In this document: positions 40,665 to 49,034 of the stretch, piece by piece
Layout: each line of letters starts with the position of its first letter
Position numbering within the stretch: the stretch's first letter is position 1
Source of the DNA: DASUPK01 sp963724665
GTDB lineage: Bacteria > Actinomycetota > Thermoleophilia > Solirubrobacterales > 70-9
Direction: 5' to 3'
NCBI GenBank assembly: GCA_963724665.1
Contig: CAVRVH010000008.1
Location: forward strand, 124,001 to 188,000
Length of the DNA stretch: 64,000 nt
Notes under the pieces: generated by a model
Database searches by the model: none
Told to the model about the DNA's origin: nothing
The model's input: only the letters and a program-made list of their open reading frames with translations
Translations under genes and position numbers: made by a program

Positions 40665-42097
40665 CGGGGGCGGAGGCCGGGGATCCGGAAGCGGATCGTC
40701 GCGCCCTGACCGGGCGTCGAGCTGGCCGCGATGGTCCCCCCATGCGCCTCGACGATCGCCCGCGCGATGGCGAGGCCGAGGCCACTGCCGCCCTCAGCCC
40801 GGCTGCGCCCCTCGTCGGTGCGGTGAAAGCGGTCGAAGATCCTGCCGATCTGATCGGCCTCGATCCCGGTTCCGTCGTCTGAGACGGCGAACACCGCCGA
40901 GCCGTTCTCCGAGGCGATCGAAACGTCGATGTGGCCGTCTGCCGCAGTGTGTCGCACGGCGTTGGTGACCAGGTTGCGGAGCACCTGGGCGAGGCGGTCC
41001 GGGTCGGCCTCGAGATCGCCATGGATTTCCGACTCCACGCTGTAGTGGCGCGGCCCGAGCAGCGGCAGATCGCGCCGCAGGTCCTCGACGAAGTCGTCGA
41101 TCGGCACCCGGCGGAACTGCACAAGGCCGCCTCGCTCGGCCTTCGCCAGGGTGAGCATGTCGTCCGTCAGCCGCTCCATGCGCCGGACCTCCTTCATCAG
41201 CTCGCCGGCCTCGGCTTCGGTGGCCTTGCGATCGCCGGTGTGGTCCACGAGCTGCTCGATTCGCCCGCGGAGAACGGTCAGGGGGCTGCGCAGCTCGTGT
41301 GACGCGTCCGAGACGAAGTCCCGCTGCAGGCGGAAGCCCTCCTCGAGGCGATCCAGCATGTGATTGAAGGCCTCGGCCAGGACACCAACCTCGTCGTTGC
41401 CGCCGTAGTCGATTCGATGGGTGAGGTCGCCGGAGTCGACCGCCGACGCGACCGCGGCCATCCGACGCAGGGGCCGCGAGATCAGGTTCGCGAGCCAGAT
41501 CGCAATCACCACCGAGAGGATCAGCGCGCCGAGTCCCACGGCGATGAAGCGGTTTCGCAGTGACTCCAGGGCCTGGTCCACCGAGGTGAGAGGGTCGGCG
41601 ACGCGGAACGTGCCGATTCGCTTCCCGTCGACGACGACCGGCTGAGTCAGGACGCGGAGCTTTCCGGTCTCGTCGGTCGAGATCGTCGTGAGCCCATCGC
41701 CGGTGGAGACGATGCCGCCCGCATCGGCCTCGCCGCTCTCGCCCCCGGAGCGGTTCTCGGCCAGCTCCTCGTCGACGATCCTCGCCTGGTTCGTGACGGG
41801 AGGGAGACCCTGGGGCGCGATCAGGTAGATGCGCGCCTCGGGGTGGTATCGCTGGCCGGCGAGGAAGCGCCCGCTCGCGGTCCGCAGCGCGGCAGGGTCG
41901 GTGGCCCGGCCGGTGCTCAGGACGCGCTGCTGGAACTCCGCGTACTGCTCCGTCAGCTCCCGATCGATGCGGCTACGGAGATTTGCTGCGGTCGTCTGGT
42001 GCAGGGCGAAGAAGCTGGCCGCCACCGTGGCCACGCTGACGGCGGAGATCGCGAGCACCAGCCGCAGCCGGATCCCGCGTGGCACCCACCTACGCAT
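40655..42097 (-). CDS. HAMP-containing membrane sensor histidine kinase
   Basis: 480 aa. Two transmembrane helices (residues ~8-30 and ~185-205) flank an extracytoplasmic sensor of ~150 residues. A HAMP linker (LISRPLRRMAAVASAVDSGD) follows. The phosphoacceptor His is in FVSDASHELRSPLTVLRGR. The ATPase motifs are LRNLVTNAVRHT, VSDDGTGIEADQI, FDRFHRTDEG and GSGLGLAIARAIVEAHGG. It phosphorylates the OmpR-type regulator encoded upstream, whose stop overlaps its start by eight bases. The signal is unknown. Confidence 0.93.
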   Translation of the reverse strand: MRRWVPRGIRLRLVLAISAVSVATVAASFFALHQTTAANLRSRIDRELTEQYAEFQQRVLSTGRATDPAALRTASGRFLAGQRYHPEARIYLIAPQGLPPVTNQARIVDEELAENRSGGESGEADAGGIVSTGDGLTTISTDETGKLRVLTQPVVVDGKRIGTFRVADPLTSVDQALESLRNRFIAVGLGALILSVVIAIWLANLISRPLRRMAAVASAVDSGDLTHRIDYGGNDEVGVLAEAFNHMLDRLEEGFRLQRDFVSDASHELRSPLTVLRGRIEQLVDHTGDRKATEAEAGELMKEVRRMERLTDDMLTLAKAERGGLVQFRRVPIDDFVEDLRRDLPLLGPRHYSVESEIHGDLEADPDRLAQVLRNLVTNAVRHTAADGHIDVSIASENGSAVFAVSDDGTGIEADQIGRIFDRFHRTDEGRSRAEGGSGLGLAIARAIVEAHGGTIAASSTPGQGATIRFRIPGLRPRQG

Positions 42098-42767
42098 CGG
42101 CGCTCACCAGCCGGTAGCCGGCCGAGCGAACGGTCTGGATCGGTGGGTCCCCATCGCCCTCTGCCAGCTTCCGTCGGAGGTAACCGATGTAGACGTCGAG
42201 GACGTTGGTCCCGGGGTCGTAGTCGTAGCCCCAGACAGCGTTCAGGATCTGCGCGCGCGAGAGCACCTGGTCGGGGTGACGCATCAGATAGGCCAGCAGC
42301 TCGAACTCGCGTGCCGTCAGCTTCACCGCATGGCCGTCCCGATCGACCGCGCGGGTGCGGAAGTCGAGGCTGATTCCGCCGACCTCGAGCGAGGTCGCGT
42401 TGACCTGCCCGGGCTGGCGGAGGTGGGCCCGGATCCGGGCAAGCAGTTCGGCGAACGCGAACGGTTTCGTCAGGTAGTCGCTCGCACCGAGGTTGAGCCC
42501 GGCCACGACATCGTCGGTCTCGGCCAGGGCGGTCAGCATGATCACCGGGAGCGCCTCGTCCTGCTCGCGGATCGACTTGATCACCTCCAGGCCGCTCTGC
42601 TTGGGGAGGAGGACGTCCAGGATGACGAGGGCGAAGTCGCCCGTGCGCGCCAGCGCCAGCCCCTCCTCGCCGTCGTATGCGCATGCGACCGAGTAGCCCT
42701 CGGCCTCGAGCCCGCGCTGGACGAACTCGGCGATTGGGCGCTCGTCCTCGACCACCAGGATGCGCAT
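42090..42767 (-). CDS. OmpR/PhoB-family response regulator
   Basis: 225 aa. The receiver domain begins MRILVVEDERPIAEFVQRGL and has its phosphoacceptor Asp in LVILDVLLPKQSGLEVI. The winged-helix output domain has LTAREFELLAYLMRHPDQVLSRAQILNAVWG and VDVYIGYLRRKL-type text (NVLDVYIGYLRRKL). It forms a two-gene operon with the kinase. The flavin/heme module at 42870 is divergent from it and may be a target: GGATTC is repeated at 42801 and 42815 in the shared gap. Confidence 0.93.
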   Translation of the reverse strand: MRILVVEDERPIAEFVQRGLEAEGYSVACAYDGEEGLALARTGDFALVILDVLLPKQSGLEVIKSIREQDEALPVIMLTALAETDDVVAGLNLGASDYLTKPFAFAELLARIRAHLRQPGQVNATSLEVGGISLDFRTRAVDRDGHAVKLTAREFELLAYLMRHPDQVLSRAQILNAVWGYDYDPGTNVLDVYIGYLRRKLAEGDGDPPIQTVRSAGYRLVSADA

Positions 42768-42869
42768 GCGGCCATGCTAGGCGGGCGCCGCAAGGCGGCC
42801 GGATTCCTCTAAGGGGATTCTCATCTGTGGCTTACGGGGGGTTCATGGCCGCGGCCGACTATCACCTGC

Positions 42870-43859
42870 GTGATCTCGCGCCCGGACCAGCCATACGTGG
42901 AGAACGACCGCCGCTTCAAGCTCTTCGGTTCGCACGTGCGTGTCCTGATCGGGGCGCCGGTGCGCCCGGGTCTCCCGTCTCCGGAGGCGATGGGCATTCA
43001 GATCGAGTTCTTCCTTCGGCTTCTGCACCGCAAGCTCACCCGCTTCGACCAGGGCAGCGAGCTCTGCGCCCTCAACGCAGAGCCGGGCGAGTCCTGTTCC
43101 GTCAGCCCGACCCTGGCTGTCGCCGTCGACGCCGCCCTCTGGGCGGCCCGGCGCTCGGACGGGCTCGTCGACCCGACCCTCGTCGGAGAGCTCGAGGACG
43201 CTGGTTACGCGACCACGCGGGCGGACCTTCCGCCGGCCGGCATCACGGAGGCGCTTGCCGTTGCTCCCGATCGGGCGGCCGCGACACCGCGCACCGAAGC
43301 GCGCTGGCGAGCGGTGTCGGTGGACGCTGTCGCCGGGATCGTCACCCGCCCCCCAGGCGTCCGGATCGACACGGGCGGCAGCGGCAAGGGCCTTGCCGCC
43401 GACCTGGCTGCCGATCGCCTCAGTGGCTACTCGGCGTTCGTCGTCGATGCCGGCGGAGACCTCAGGCTCGGCGGAGAGAGTCCGCTCGAGCGTGTGGTCC
43501 GTATTGACCACCCGTTGGCGGACGAGTTCGCTCATGAGTTCATGCTCGACCGGGGCGCCGTGGCCACCAGCGGCATCAAGACCCGCCTCTGGCGGACCGA
43601 CGCCGGCTTCGCCCACCACCTTCTGAATCCCTCGACCGGGGAGCCCGCCTGGACCGGTGTGATCCAGGCGAGCTCCCTCGGCAACACGGCCCTGGAGGCC
43701 GAGACGCTGGCGAAGATGGCGTTCCTGTCGGGGCCTGAGGGTGCGCGGGAGATCCTCGCCACCCATGGCGGGGTGGTCATCCTGGACGACGGCAGCGTCG
43801 AGCTCTGCGGAGACCTGGCCGAGCGCTCCGCCGTTCCGACCCAGGCGGTGGCGGTGTGA
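42870..43859 (+). CDS. apbE: FAD:protein FMN transferase (ApbE family)
   Basis: 329 aa, GTG start. ApbE attaches FMN to Thr/Ser of target proteins. Family marks are GVRIDTGGSGKGLAADLAADRL, AFVVDAGGDLRLGG, AVATSGIKTRLW, FAHHLLNPSTGEPAW and NTALEAETLAKMAFLSG. No signal peptide is visible, so it may act in the cytosol or the start may lie further upstream. It is the first gene of a three-gene run with a heme-type membrane protein and a Ser/Gly/Tyr-rich membrane protein, which suggests a flavin-dependent electron path across the membrane. Confidence 0.9.
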   Translation: MISRPDQPYVENDRRFKLFGSHVRVLIGAPVRPGLPSPEAMGIQIEFFLRLLHRKLTRFDQGSELCALNAEPGESCSVSPTLAVAVDAALWAARRSDGLVDPTLVGELEDAGYATTRADLPPAGITEALAVAPDRAAATPRTEARWRAVSVDAVAGIVTRPPGVRIDTGGSGKGLAADLAADRLSGYSAFVVDAGGDLRLGGESPLERVVRIDHPLADEFAHEFMLDRGAVATSGIKTRLWRTDAGFAHHLLNPSTGEPAWTGVIQASSLGNTALEAETLAKMAFLSGPEGAREILATHGGVVILDDGSVELCGDLAERSAVPTQAVAV

Positions 43860-44500
43860 ACTCCTACACCGATCCCGGGCAGCACATCTTCTGGATCGCC
43901 AGCCGCGCCTTCGGCGTGACCGCTCTGATCCTGGTCGCCGTCTCGGTCGGCATGGGCCTGGCGATGGCGATGCGGTCTGCCAAGGGGCCCGGCGCGATGG
44001 CGAAGCTCAAGCAGGCGCACGAGGCCACCGCGCTGACCGCGCTGATTCTGATCGCCGCGCACGGACTTGCGCTCCTCGGCGACACCTATCTGCGTCCGGG
44101 ACTCGCGGGCATCGCAATCCCGTTCGTGATGTCCCATCGCCCCCTCTGGACCGGTCTCGGGGTCGTCGGCGGCTGGCTCGCCGCGATCCTCGGCCTCACT
44201 TTCTATGCGCGGCGCTGGATCGGCCCCAAGCTCTGGCGCCAGATGCATCGCTGGACGCTCGCTGTCTACGTCCTTGCCGTGATCCACACGCTCGGCGCGG
44301 GCACCGATGCGCACTCCTTCTGGCTGATCGTAATCCTGGTCGCCACCGTCGCCCCGCTCGCCGTGATGGCGGCCGTCCGCCTGATTCCCAGCGACGAGCC
44401 CGACGAGCCCCGTCGGCGTCGACGCCGGATCCCGCTGCCGTCCGAACAGCTCTCCGGGCGTGCGCCCACAAGCAACTACGACTACGAGGTGGCTCGATGA
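43856..44500 (+). CDS. Ferric-reductase-like/YedZ-like heme membrane protein
   Basis: 214 aa, GTG start overlapping apbE by four bases. About six transmembrane helices. Pairs of histidines sit in helices as expected for two b-type hemes: KQAHEATALTALILIAAHGLALL and MHRWTLAVYVLAVIHTLGAGTDAH. This matches the ferric reductase-like transmembrane domain family (FRE/YedZ/MsrQ). The basic, Pro-rich C-terminus is cytosolic. It likely moves electrons across the membrane to or from a flavinylated partner. The next gene overlaps it by four bases (ATGA). Confidence 0.87.
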   Translation: MNSYTDPGQHIFWIASRAFGVTALILVAVSVGMGLAMAMRSAKGPGAMAKLKQAHEATALTALILIAAHGLALLGDTYLRPGLAGIAIPFVMSHRPLWTGLGVVGGWLAAILGLTFYARRWIGPKLWRQMHRWTLAVYVLAVIHTLGAGTDAHSFWLIVILVATVAPLAVMAAVRLIPSDEPDEPRRRRRRIPLPSEQLSGRAPTSNYDYEVAR

Positions 44501-44955
44501 CCCGCGATCCGCGCTATCCCGACCGTGCCTCCCGGCGCTATCAGCAGCGCCCCCGTTCCGCGCGCGAGGTGCGCGCTTCCAAGACCCGGCGCTACTCACG
44601 TGGGCCGGTTCAATCCACCAAGGCCGTCACGGTGAAGCTCACCATCCTGGCCGTGGTCGGGACGCTGCTGATCGGCGGGCTGATGGCGGCCCAGATGGCG
44701 GCGGGTAACGACCCGGCCCTCGGGCCGAAGGCCGTCGCCCGGGCCAAGAAGGCGTCCAGCCAGCCCTCGAGCAACAGCTCGTCGACCTCGTCGAGCACCG
44801 GATCGGGCACGGATCCCTACTCCCAGAGCTCCGGCAGCGATGGCTACTACTACGGTGACTCCAGCGGCTACTCCGGCTCGAGCGGGTACTCCTCGGGCTC
44901 CGGCTCCAGCGGCTATTCGTACTCGCCACCGCCTGTGACCAGCAGCACCTCCTAG
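44497..44955 (+). CDS. Single-pass membrane protein with Ser/Gly/Tyr-rich outer tail
   Basis: 152 aa. A basic N-terminus (~45 residues, many Arg) is followed by one transmembrane helix (LTILAVVGTLLIGGLMAAQM) and a long outer tail of Ser, Gly, Tyr, Asp and Thr (DGYYYGDSSGYSGSSGYSSG and similar). It is coupled to the heme protein gene by a four-base overlap, so it belongs to the ApbE module. No standard FMN-binding domain is seen, but the Ser/Thr/Gly-rich tail could be an unusual acceptor. No known family is recognised. Confidence 0.7.
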   Translation: MTRDPRYPDRASRRYQQRPRSAREVRASKTRRYSRGPVQSTKAVTVKLTILAVVGTLLIGGLMAAQMAAGNDPALGPKAVARAKKASSQPSSNSSSTSSSTGSGTDPYSQSSGSDGYYYGDSSGYSGSSGYSSGSGSSGYSYSPPPVTSSTS

Positions 44956-44993
44956 AGAACGACACTCCCGGTTGGTGCGCGACAATCGGGAGC

Positions 44994-46067
44994 ATGATCG
45001 ATGAGCTGGTCAACCAGATAGAGGACCGCTTCGCCGAGTTGGAGCGGCAGATGTCCGATCCCGCGCTGCACGCGGACCGCGAGCGTGCGGCTGAGGTTGG
45101 GCGGGAGTACCGCGAGATCCAGTCCGCGCACGAGCTGGCGCGGGAATGGCTCACGCTCAAGGACGATCTCGAGGGCGCGCGCGAGCTTCTCGAGGAGGAT
45201 GGGGATGACCCGGAGCTGAAGAGGGTTCTTGCCGACGCACCTCCCCGGCTCGAGGAGCTGGCAGAGGAGATCCGCCTGGCGATGGTGGAGCGCGATCCGA
45301 ACGACGACAAGAACGTGATCGTCGAGATCCGGGCGGGGACCGGGGGGGACGAGGCGGCCCTGTTCGCCGGGGATCTCTTCAAGATGCTCACCCGCTACGC
45401 CGAGCGCCGCGGCTACACCGTCGAGGTCCTCTCCCAGTCGCCCTCCGAAGTCGGCGGCTTCAAGGAAGTCACCTTCGCGATCAAGGGCGACGCCGCCTAT
45501 TCCGTCTTCAAGTACGAGGGCGGCACGCACCGGGTCCAGCGCGTTCCCAAGACCGAGTCGCAGGGCCGCATCCACACCTCCACCGCGACCGTCGCGGTGC
45601 TGCCCGAGGCCGAGGAGGTCGATGTGCAGGTGGATCCCAACGACCTTCAGATCGACGTCTACCGCTCCTCCGGGCCGGGCGGCCAATCGGTCAACACGAC
45701 CGATTCCGCCGTGCGGATCACCCACAAGCCGACCGGGCTCGTGGTCGCGATGCAGGACGAGAAGTCGCAGCACCAGAACCGGGAGAAGGCGATGCGGGTG
45801 CTCCGGGCGCGGTTGCTCGAGCGCGAGATCGAGGAGCAGCAGAAGGAGATCGCCTCGGAGCGGCGCGCCCAGGTCGGGTCGGGCGAGCGCTCGGAGAAGA
45901 TCCGGACCTACAACTTCCCGCAGGATCGGATCACCGACCACCGCGTCAAGCTGACCGCGAGCGGGGTGGACCGGGTCCTCGGCGGTGAGCTTGACGAGTT
46001 CACGGATGCGCTCGCGTCGGAGGAGAAGCGCCGGCGCCTCGAAGCACAGACAGCGGAGACGGCCTGA
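44994..46067 (+). CDS. prfA: Peptide chain release factor 1
   Basis: 357 aa, normal length for RF1. It releases nascent chains at UAA and UAG. The GGQ loop is SSGPGGQSVNTTDSAVRITH (Gln is the methylation target of PrmC), and the N-terminal coiled coil and codon-recognition domain are intact. The following prmC frame opens at a CTG overlapping the stop by four bases. Confidence 0.96.
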   Translation: MIDELVNQIEDRFAELERQMSDPALHADRERAAEVGREYREIQSAHELAREWLTLKDDLEGARELLEEDGDDPELKRVLADAPPRLEELAEEIRLAMVERDPNDDKNVIVEIRAGTGGDEAALFAGDLFKMLTRYAERRGYTVEVLSQSPSEVGGFKEVTFAIKGDAAYSVFKYEGGTHRVQRVPKTESQGRIHTSTATVAVLPEAEEVDVQVDPNDLQIDVYRSSGPGGQSVNTTDSAVRITHKPTGLVVAMQDEKSQHQNREKAMRVLRARLLEREIEEQQKEIASERRAQVGSGERSEKIRTYNFPQDRITDHRVKLTASGVDRVLGGELDEFTDALASEEKRRRLEAQTAETA

Positions 46068-46907
46068 GCGCCCAGACCTCGGCAGCCCGGGATGCGCTGG
46101 AGGGCGCGGTCGGCGCCCTGACCGCGGCTGGCTGCGAGTCCGCCCGCCTCGACGCCGAGCTGCTTCTCGCCGAGGCAACTGGCTGGGACCGCGCCCAAAT
46201 CGCTGCGGAGCCCGAGCTGCGGCTGCCGGTTGGGGCATCCAGGGAGTTCGCCGAAATGGTCCGGCGCCGGGTGCGGCGCGAGCCCGTCGCCTACATCCTC
46301 GGGCGAAAGGGCTTCCGGCGCATCGAGCTGGTCATCGATCAGCGGGTGCTGATCCCGAGGCCCGAGACCGAGCTGCTGGTCGAGATCGCGCTGGAGGTCG
46401 GGGCGAGCTCAGTTATCGACGTCGGAACGGGAAGCGGGGCCATCGCGCTGGCGGTCGCCGACGAGCTGCCCGAGGCCAAGGTGTTCGCAATCGACATTTC
46501 GATGGATGCCCTCCGAGTCGCTCAGGTCAACACCGACCGGCTTGGGCTTGGCGACCAGGTGGACGTCGTCAATCGGGGGGTGGCCACGCTCGCCTCAACG
46601 GGGCCGTGTGACCTGCTGCTCGCGAATCTTCCCTATGTCTCGAAGGGGGAATGGGAGGGGCTCGCCCCGGAGATCCGCGAGTACGAGCCTCGCGAGGCGC
46701 TCGTCGCGGGGGAGACGGGGTTGGAGGCGATCGAGGGACTGCTGGATTCGCTCGCGGGGCTCGAGTGGCGGCCGGCCGCCGTCGCTCTCGAGATCGGCGC
46801 CGAGCAGGCCGCGGCGGTCACGGAGCTGGTTCGCGGGGCCGGGCTACACGGAGGTTGAGACGAGACAGGACCTGGCCGGGCTGGACCGGGCGATCGTCGG
46901 TAGATGA
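46064..46907 (+). CDS. prmC: Release factor glutamine methyltransferase, interrupted by one frameshift
   Basis: About 280 aa after correcting one base. The N-terminal helical domain begins SAQTSAARDALEGAVGALTA and runs in frame from a CTG at 46064 that overlaps the prfA stop; no ATG, GTG or TTG fits, and the first ATG (46256) would lose ~64 conserved residues. SAM motif I is VIDVGTGSGAIAL and the catalytic motif is LLLANLPYVSKGEW (a NPPY variant, NLPY). Near 46841 an extra G in the CCGGGC run shifts the frame. The true C-terminus GYTEVETRQDLAGLDRAIVGR continues to 46907, overlapping sua5 by four bases. Confidence 0.85.
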
Positions 46908-47545
46908 CCGAGGTCGTCTCGATCGAGGGCGACGGGCCCGAGGCCGCTCGCGTGGCGCTCGAGCGCTGCGTGGGGGAGGGAGGGGTCGCGATCTTTCCCG
47001 CCGACACTCTCTATGGCCTCGCCTGCGATCCGCTCAACGCAGAGGCGATCGAGCGCATCCACGCCATCAAGGGCCGCGGCGAGGGAAAGCCAGCGGCAGT
47101 CATGTACCTGGCGCCGCTTGCGATGCGCGAGCTGGTTTCGGGACTGGGGCCGAGGACCCGCGATGCCCTTGCCGCGCTGCTGCCCGGCCCGGTGACCCTG
47201 GTCATCGCCAATCCCGAGCACCGCTATCCGCTCGCCTGCCGGGAGGATTCCGAGCGGCTCGGAGTCCGCCTGATCGAGGGGCCGCTCGCCGGAGCGATGA
47301 CACCGATCTTCCAGACGAGCGCCAACCGCAGCGGTGAGCCCGCGCCGACGCGCTTCGATCTGATCGGTGAACGGATTTTCAGCGAGGTCGATCTAGCCAT
47401 CGATGCCGGCGAGCTGATTGGCGAGCCCTCCACGGTCGTCGACGTCACGGCGATCGAGGAGGGCGGGCCCTGGCGGATCCTGCGGGACGGAGCGCTACCG
47501 GCCGCCGATGTGGAGCAGCGCCTCGGCTCCATTGCAGCGGGCTAG
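46904..47545 (+). CDS. tsaC: Threonylcarbamoyl-AMP synthase (Sua5/YrdC family)
   Basis: 213 aa. It makes threonylcarbamoyl-AMP for the t6A37 modification of tRNA. Family marks are GVAIFPADTLYGLACDPLN, IHAIKGRGEGKPAAVMY, LLPGPVTLVI, RLGVRLIEGPLAG and FQTSANRSGEPAPT. It follows prmC with a four-base overlap, the same order as in Mycobacterium (prfA-prmC-sua5-wecA). The 3' end overlaps a convergent SnoaL-like gene by four bases. Confidence 0.93.
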   Translation: MTEVVSIEGDGPEAARVALERCVGEGGVAIFPADTLYGLACDPLNAEAIERIHAIKGRGEGKPAAVMYLAPLAMRELVSGLGPRTRDALAALLPGPVTLVIANPEHRYPLACREDSERLGVRLIEGPLAGAMTPIFQTSANRSGEPAPTRFDLIGERIFSEVDLAIDAGELIGEPSTVVDVTAIEEGGPWRILRDGALPAADVEQRLGSIAAG

Positions 47546-47949
47546 CGGGCAGCGTCCTCCGCGGCGCGCTGGGCATCTGCGTGGCTGGGGTAGGCCCAGC
47601 CACGCTGGAGCGTCTCTCCGCGCGGCTCTACGACCCAGGCGACGTCACTGCTGACGGCCTCGCCGCTGATCCTGTTCTTGGCGGTCATCTCGCCGAGGAC
47701 GAGGAGACGGTCGCCGATCTCGCGGAAGGTCTCGAGTTCGACGTGCATGTCGGTGAACATCTCGTCGACGTCCTCGAACCAGGCGCGCACGCCGTTGGGG
47801 CCGTGGTAGCCCGGGTCGCCCTCCTCCCGGGCGGTCAGGAACGGATGCCATTCGCAGTCGGCGCTCCAAACGGCGACCCAGGCGTCCGGATCCCTGTCGT
47901 TGAAGGCGTCGCGCGCCCGCTCCAGCAGCTCCTGATAGACCGAGGCCAT
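47542..47949 (-). CDS. SnoaL/NTF2-like protein
   Basis: 135 aa. The fold shows LLERARDAFNDRDPDAWVAVWSADCEWHPF, GPNGVRAWFEDVDEMFTDMHVELETF and VAWVVEPRGETLQRGWAYPSH. It is the last gene of the probable operon that starts with the diiron protein at 49993. The preceding SnoaL-like gene ends 2 bases before its start. Ligand or substrate unknown. Confidence 0.82.
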   Translation of the reverse strand: MASVYQELLERARDAFNDRDPDAWVAVWSADCEWHPFLTAREEGDPGYHGPNGVRAWFEDVDEMFTDMHVELETFREIGDRLLVLGEMTAKNRISGEAVSSDVAWVVEPRGETLQRGWAYPSHADAQRAAEDAAR

Positions 47950-47951
47950 TG

Positions 47952-48356
47952 TCAGCTCGGCGCTTCTTCTGCCGCGGCCAACGCCTCGTCCAGCGTCTCG
48001 AAGAGCTCGATGCGAATTCCCTTGCCGTCGCGGAACGACCAGACCATCACGGCCTCCTGGCCGAAATCCAGGCCCGTCGTCTTGCCACGGGCCCGCAGCG
48101 TGAACTCGACGACCACACGGTCCCCGACCTGCTGAAAGCTGTGAGCATCCCAGCGGATCTGATCCATCACCTCATAGAAGGAGTCGAACCAGCGGCGGAC
48201 GCCGTCGTGGCCGCGGTAGGTGTCGGGCTCGGAGGCGAGGTTGGGCGGTGTGGTCGCCTCGAACTCGGGGTGTATGTAGGGAATGATCCCCTCGACCCCC
48301 CTGTCGTTGAACGCCTCGATTCCGCGCTCGACGATCTCGAGATTCTCTCGTGACAC
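47952..48356 (-). CDS. SnoaL/NTF2-like protein
   Basis: 134 aa, starting MSRENLEIVERGIEAFNDRG. It has the SnoaL-like pattern IHPEFEATTPPN, GHDGVRRWFDSFYEVMDQIRWD and FRDGKGIRIELFETLDEALAAA, which is common in large actinobacterial paralogue families. It begins 25 bases after the tetR stop. Two SnoaL-like genes also open the operon at 39038-38059, so the two loci have similar content. Confidence 0.83.
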   Translation of the reverse strand: MSRENLEIVERGIEAFNDRGVEGIIPYIHPEFEATTPPNLASEPDTYRGHDGVRRWFDSFYEVMDQIRWDAHSFQQVGDRVVVEFTLRARGKTTGLDFGQEAVMVWSFRDGKGIRIELFETLDEALAAAEEAPS

Positions 48357-48380
48357 CGCCTTCAGCCTAGGTCTCGCGGC

Positions 48381-49034
48381 TCAGCCGCGAGTGTGAGATA
48401 TGGCCGCCAGGGCGCTCTGGATGAACAGCTCGCGCGCCCTCTTCCATTCGGCGGTCGGGCCTCGCTCGATCCGCTCGAGCACCAGTCCCTGGTTGCAGGC
48501 CTTGATCATCAGGGCCAGCGCCCGCACCTGGCTCGGGGGCGGGCCGTCCTCGGCGTTCTTCAGCAGCCGCGTGAGCACCCGCTGCCAACCCTCGTTGACC
48601 TCGGTGATCGTCCGGCGCACCTCCGGCTCGACCACGGAGACCGCCGCCAGGTCGAAGTAGAGACGGGCGAGGCGCTCGTCCTGCGCGAGCAGGCGGTCAA
48701 CGCCGTCCGCCACCCCGCGAACGATCTCCTCGACGGTCCGGGCGCCCTCCACGGCCGTCAGCGCCTCCTCCGTGATCAGCTCGGCGACCGCCCGGCCGCT
48801 CGCCTGGACCAGGCCCTGCTTGGACCCGTAGTGGTAGACGACCAGCGGCTTCGACTCGCCGGCCGCCGCCGCCACCTTGGCGATCGTCAGGCCGGCGTAT
48901 CCGTCGGACTTGAGCACCTCGATCGCCGCGTCGAGGATCCGCTCGCGCGCACCTGTCGAGGGCCGCCCGCGTCGGGGCGGAGCGGTAGATCCGGCGGCGG
49001 TGTTCGTGGCCGCCGTTGATGTCGGTTGGGTCAT
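48381..49034 (-). CDS. TetR-family regulator with N-terminal STAAT repeat insert
   Basis: 217 aa from the ATG at 49034. A leader with STAATNTAAGST (residues ~6-17), encoded by the repeat at 48983-49021, precedes RRGRPSTGARERILDAAIEVL, the usual TetR start. The helix-turn-helix is GLTIAKVAAAAGESKPLVVYHYGSK-like (AKVAAAAGESKPLVVYHYGS). The C-terminal helical ligand domain is intact. The ATG overlaps the end of the diiron-protein gene by four bases, so it probably represses its own operon through the palindrome at 50033-50054. Confidence 0.9.
   Translation of the reverse strand: MTQPTSTAATNTAAGSTAPPRRGRPSTGARERILDAAIEVLKSDGYAGLTIAKVAAAAGESKPLVVYHYGSKQGLVQASGRAVAELITEEALTAVEGARTVEEIVRGVADGVDRLLAQDERLARLYFDLAAVSVVEPEVRRTITEVNEGWQRVLTRLLKNAEDGPPPSQVRALALMIKACNQGLVLERIERGPTAEWKRARELFIQSALAAISHTRG
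48983..49021 (-). repeat. Copy B of the 39-bp GC-rich palindromic repeat, inside tetR
   Basis: This copy differs from copy A (38529-38567) at three of 39 positions. Read on the gene strand it encodes TSTAATNTAAGST at the N-terminus of the TetR protein, before the conserved domain. Confidence 0.7.
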
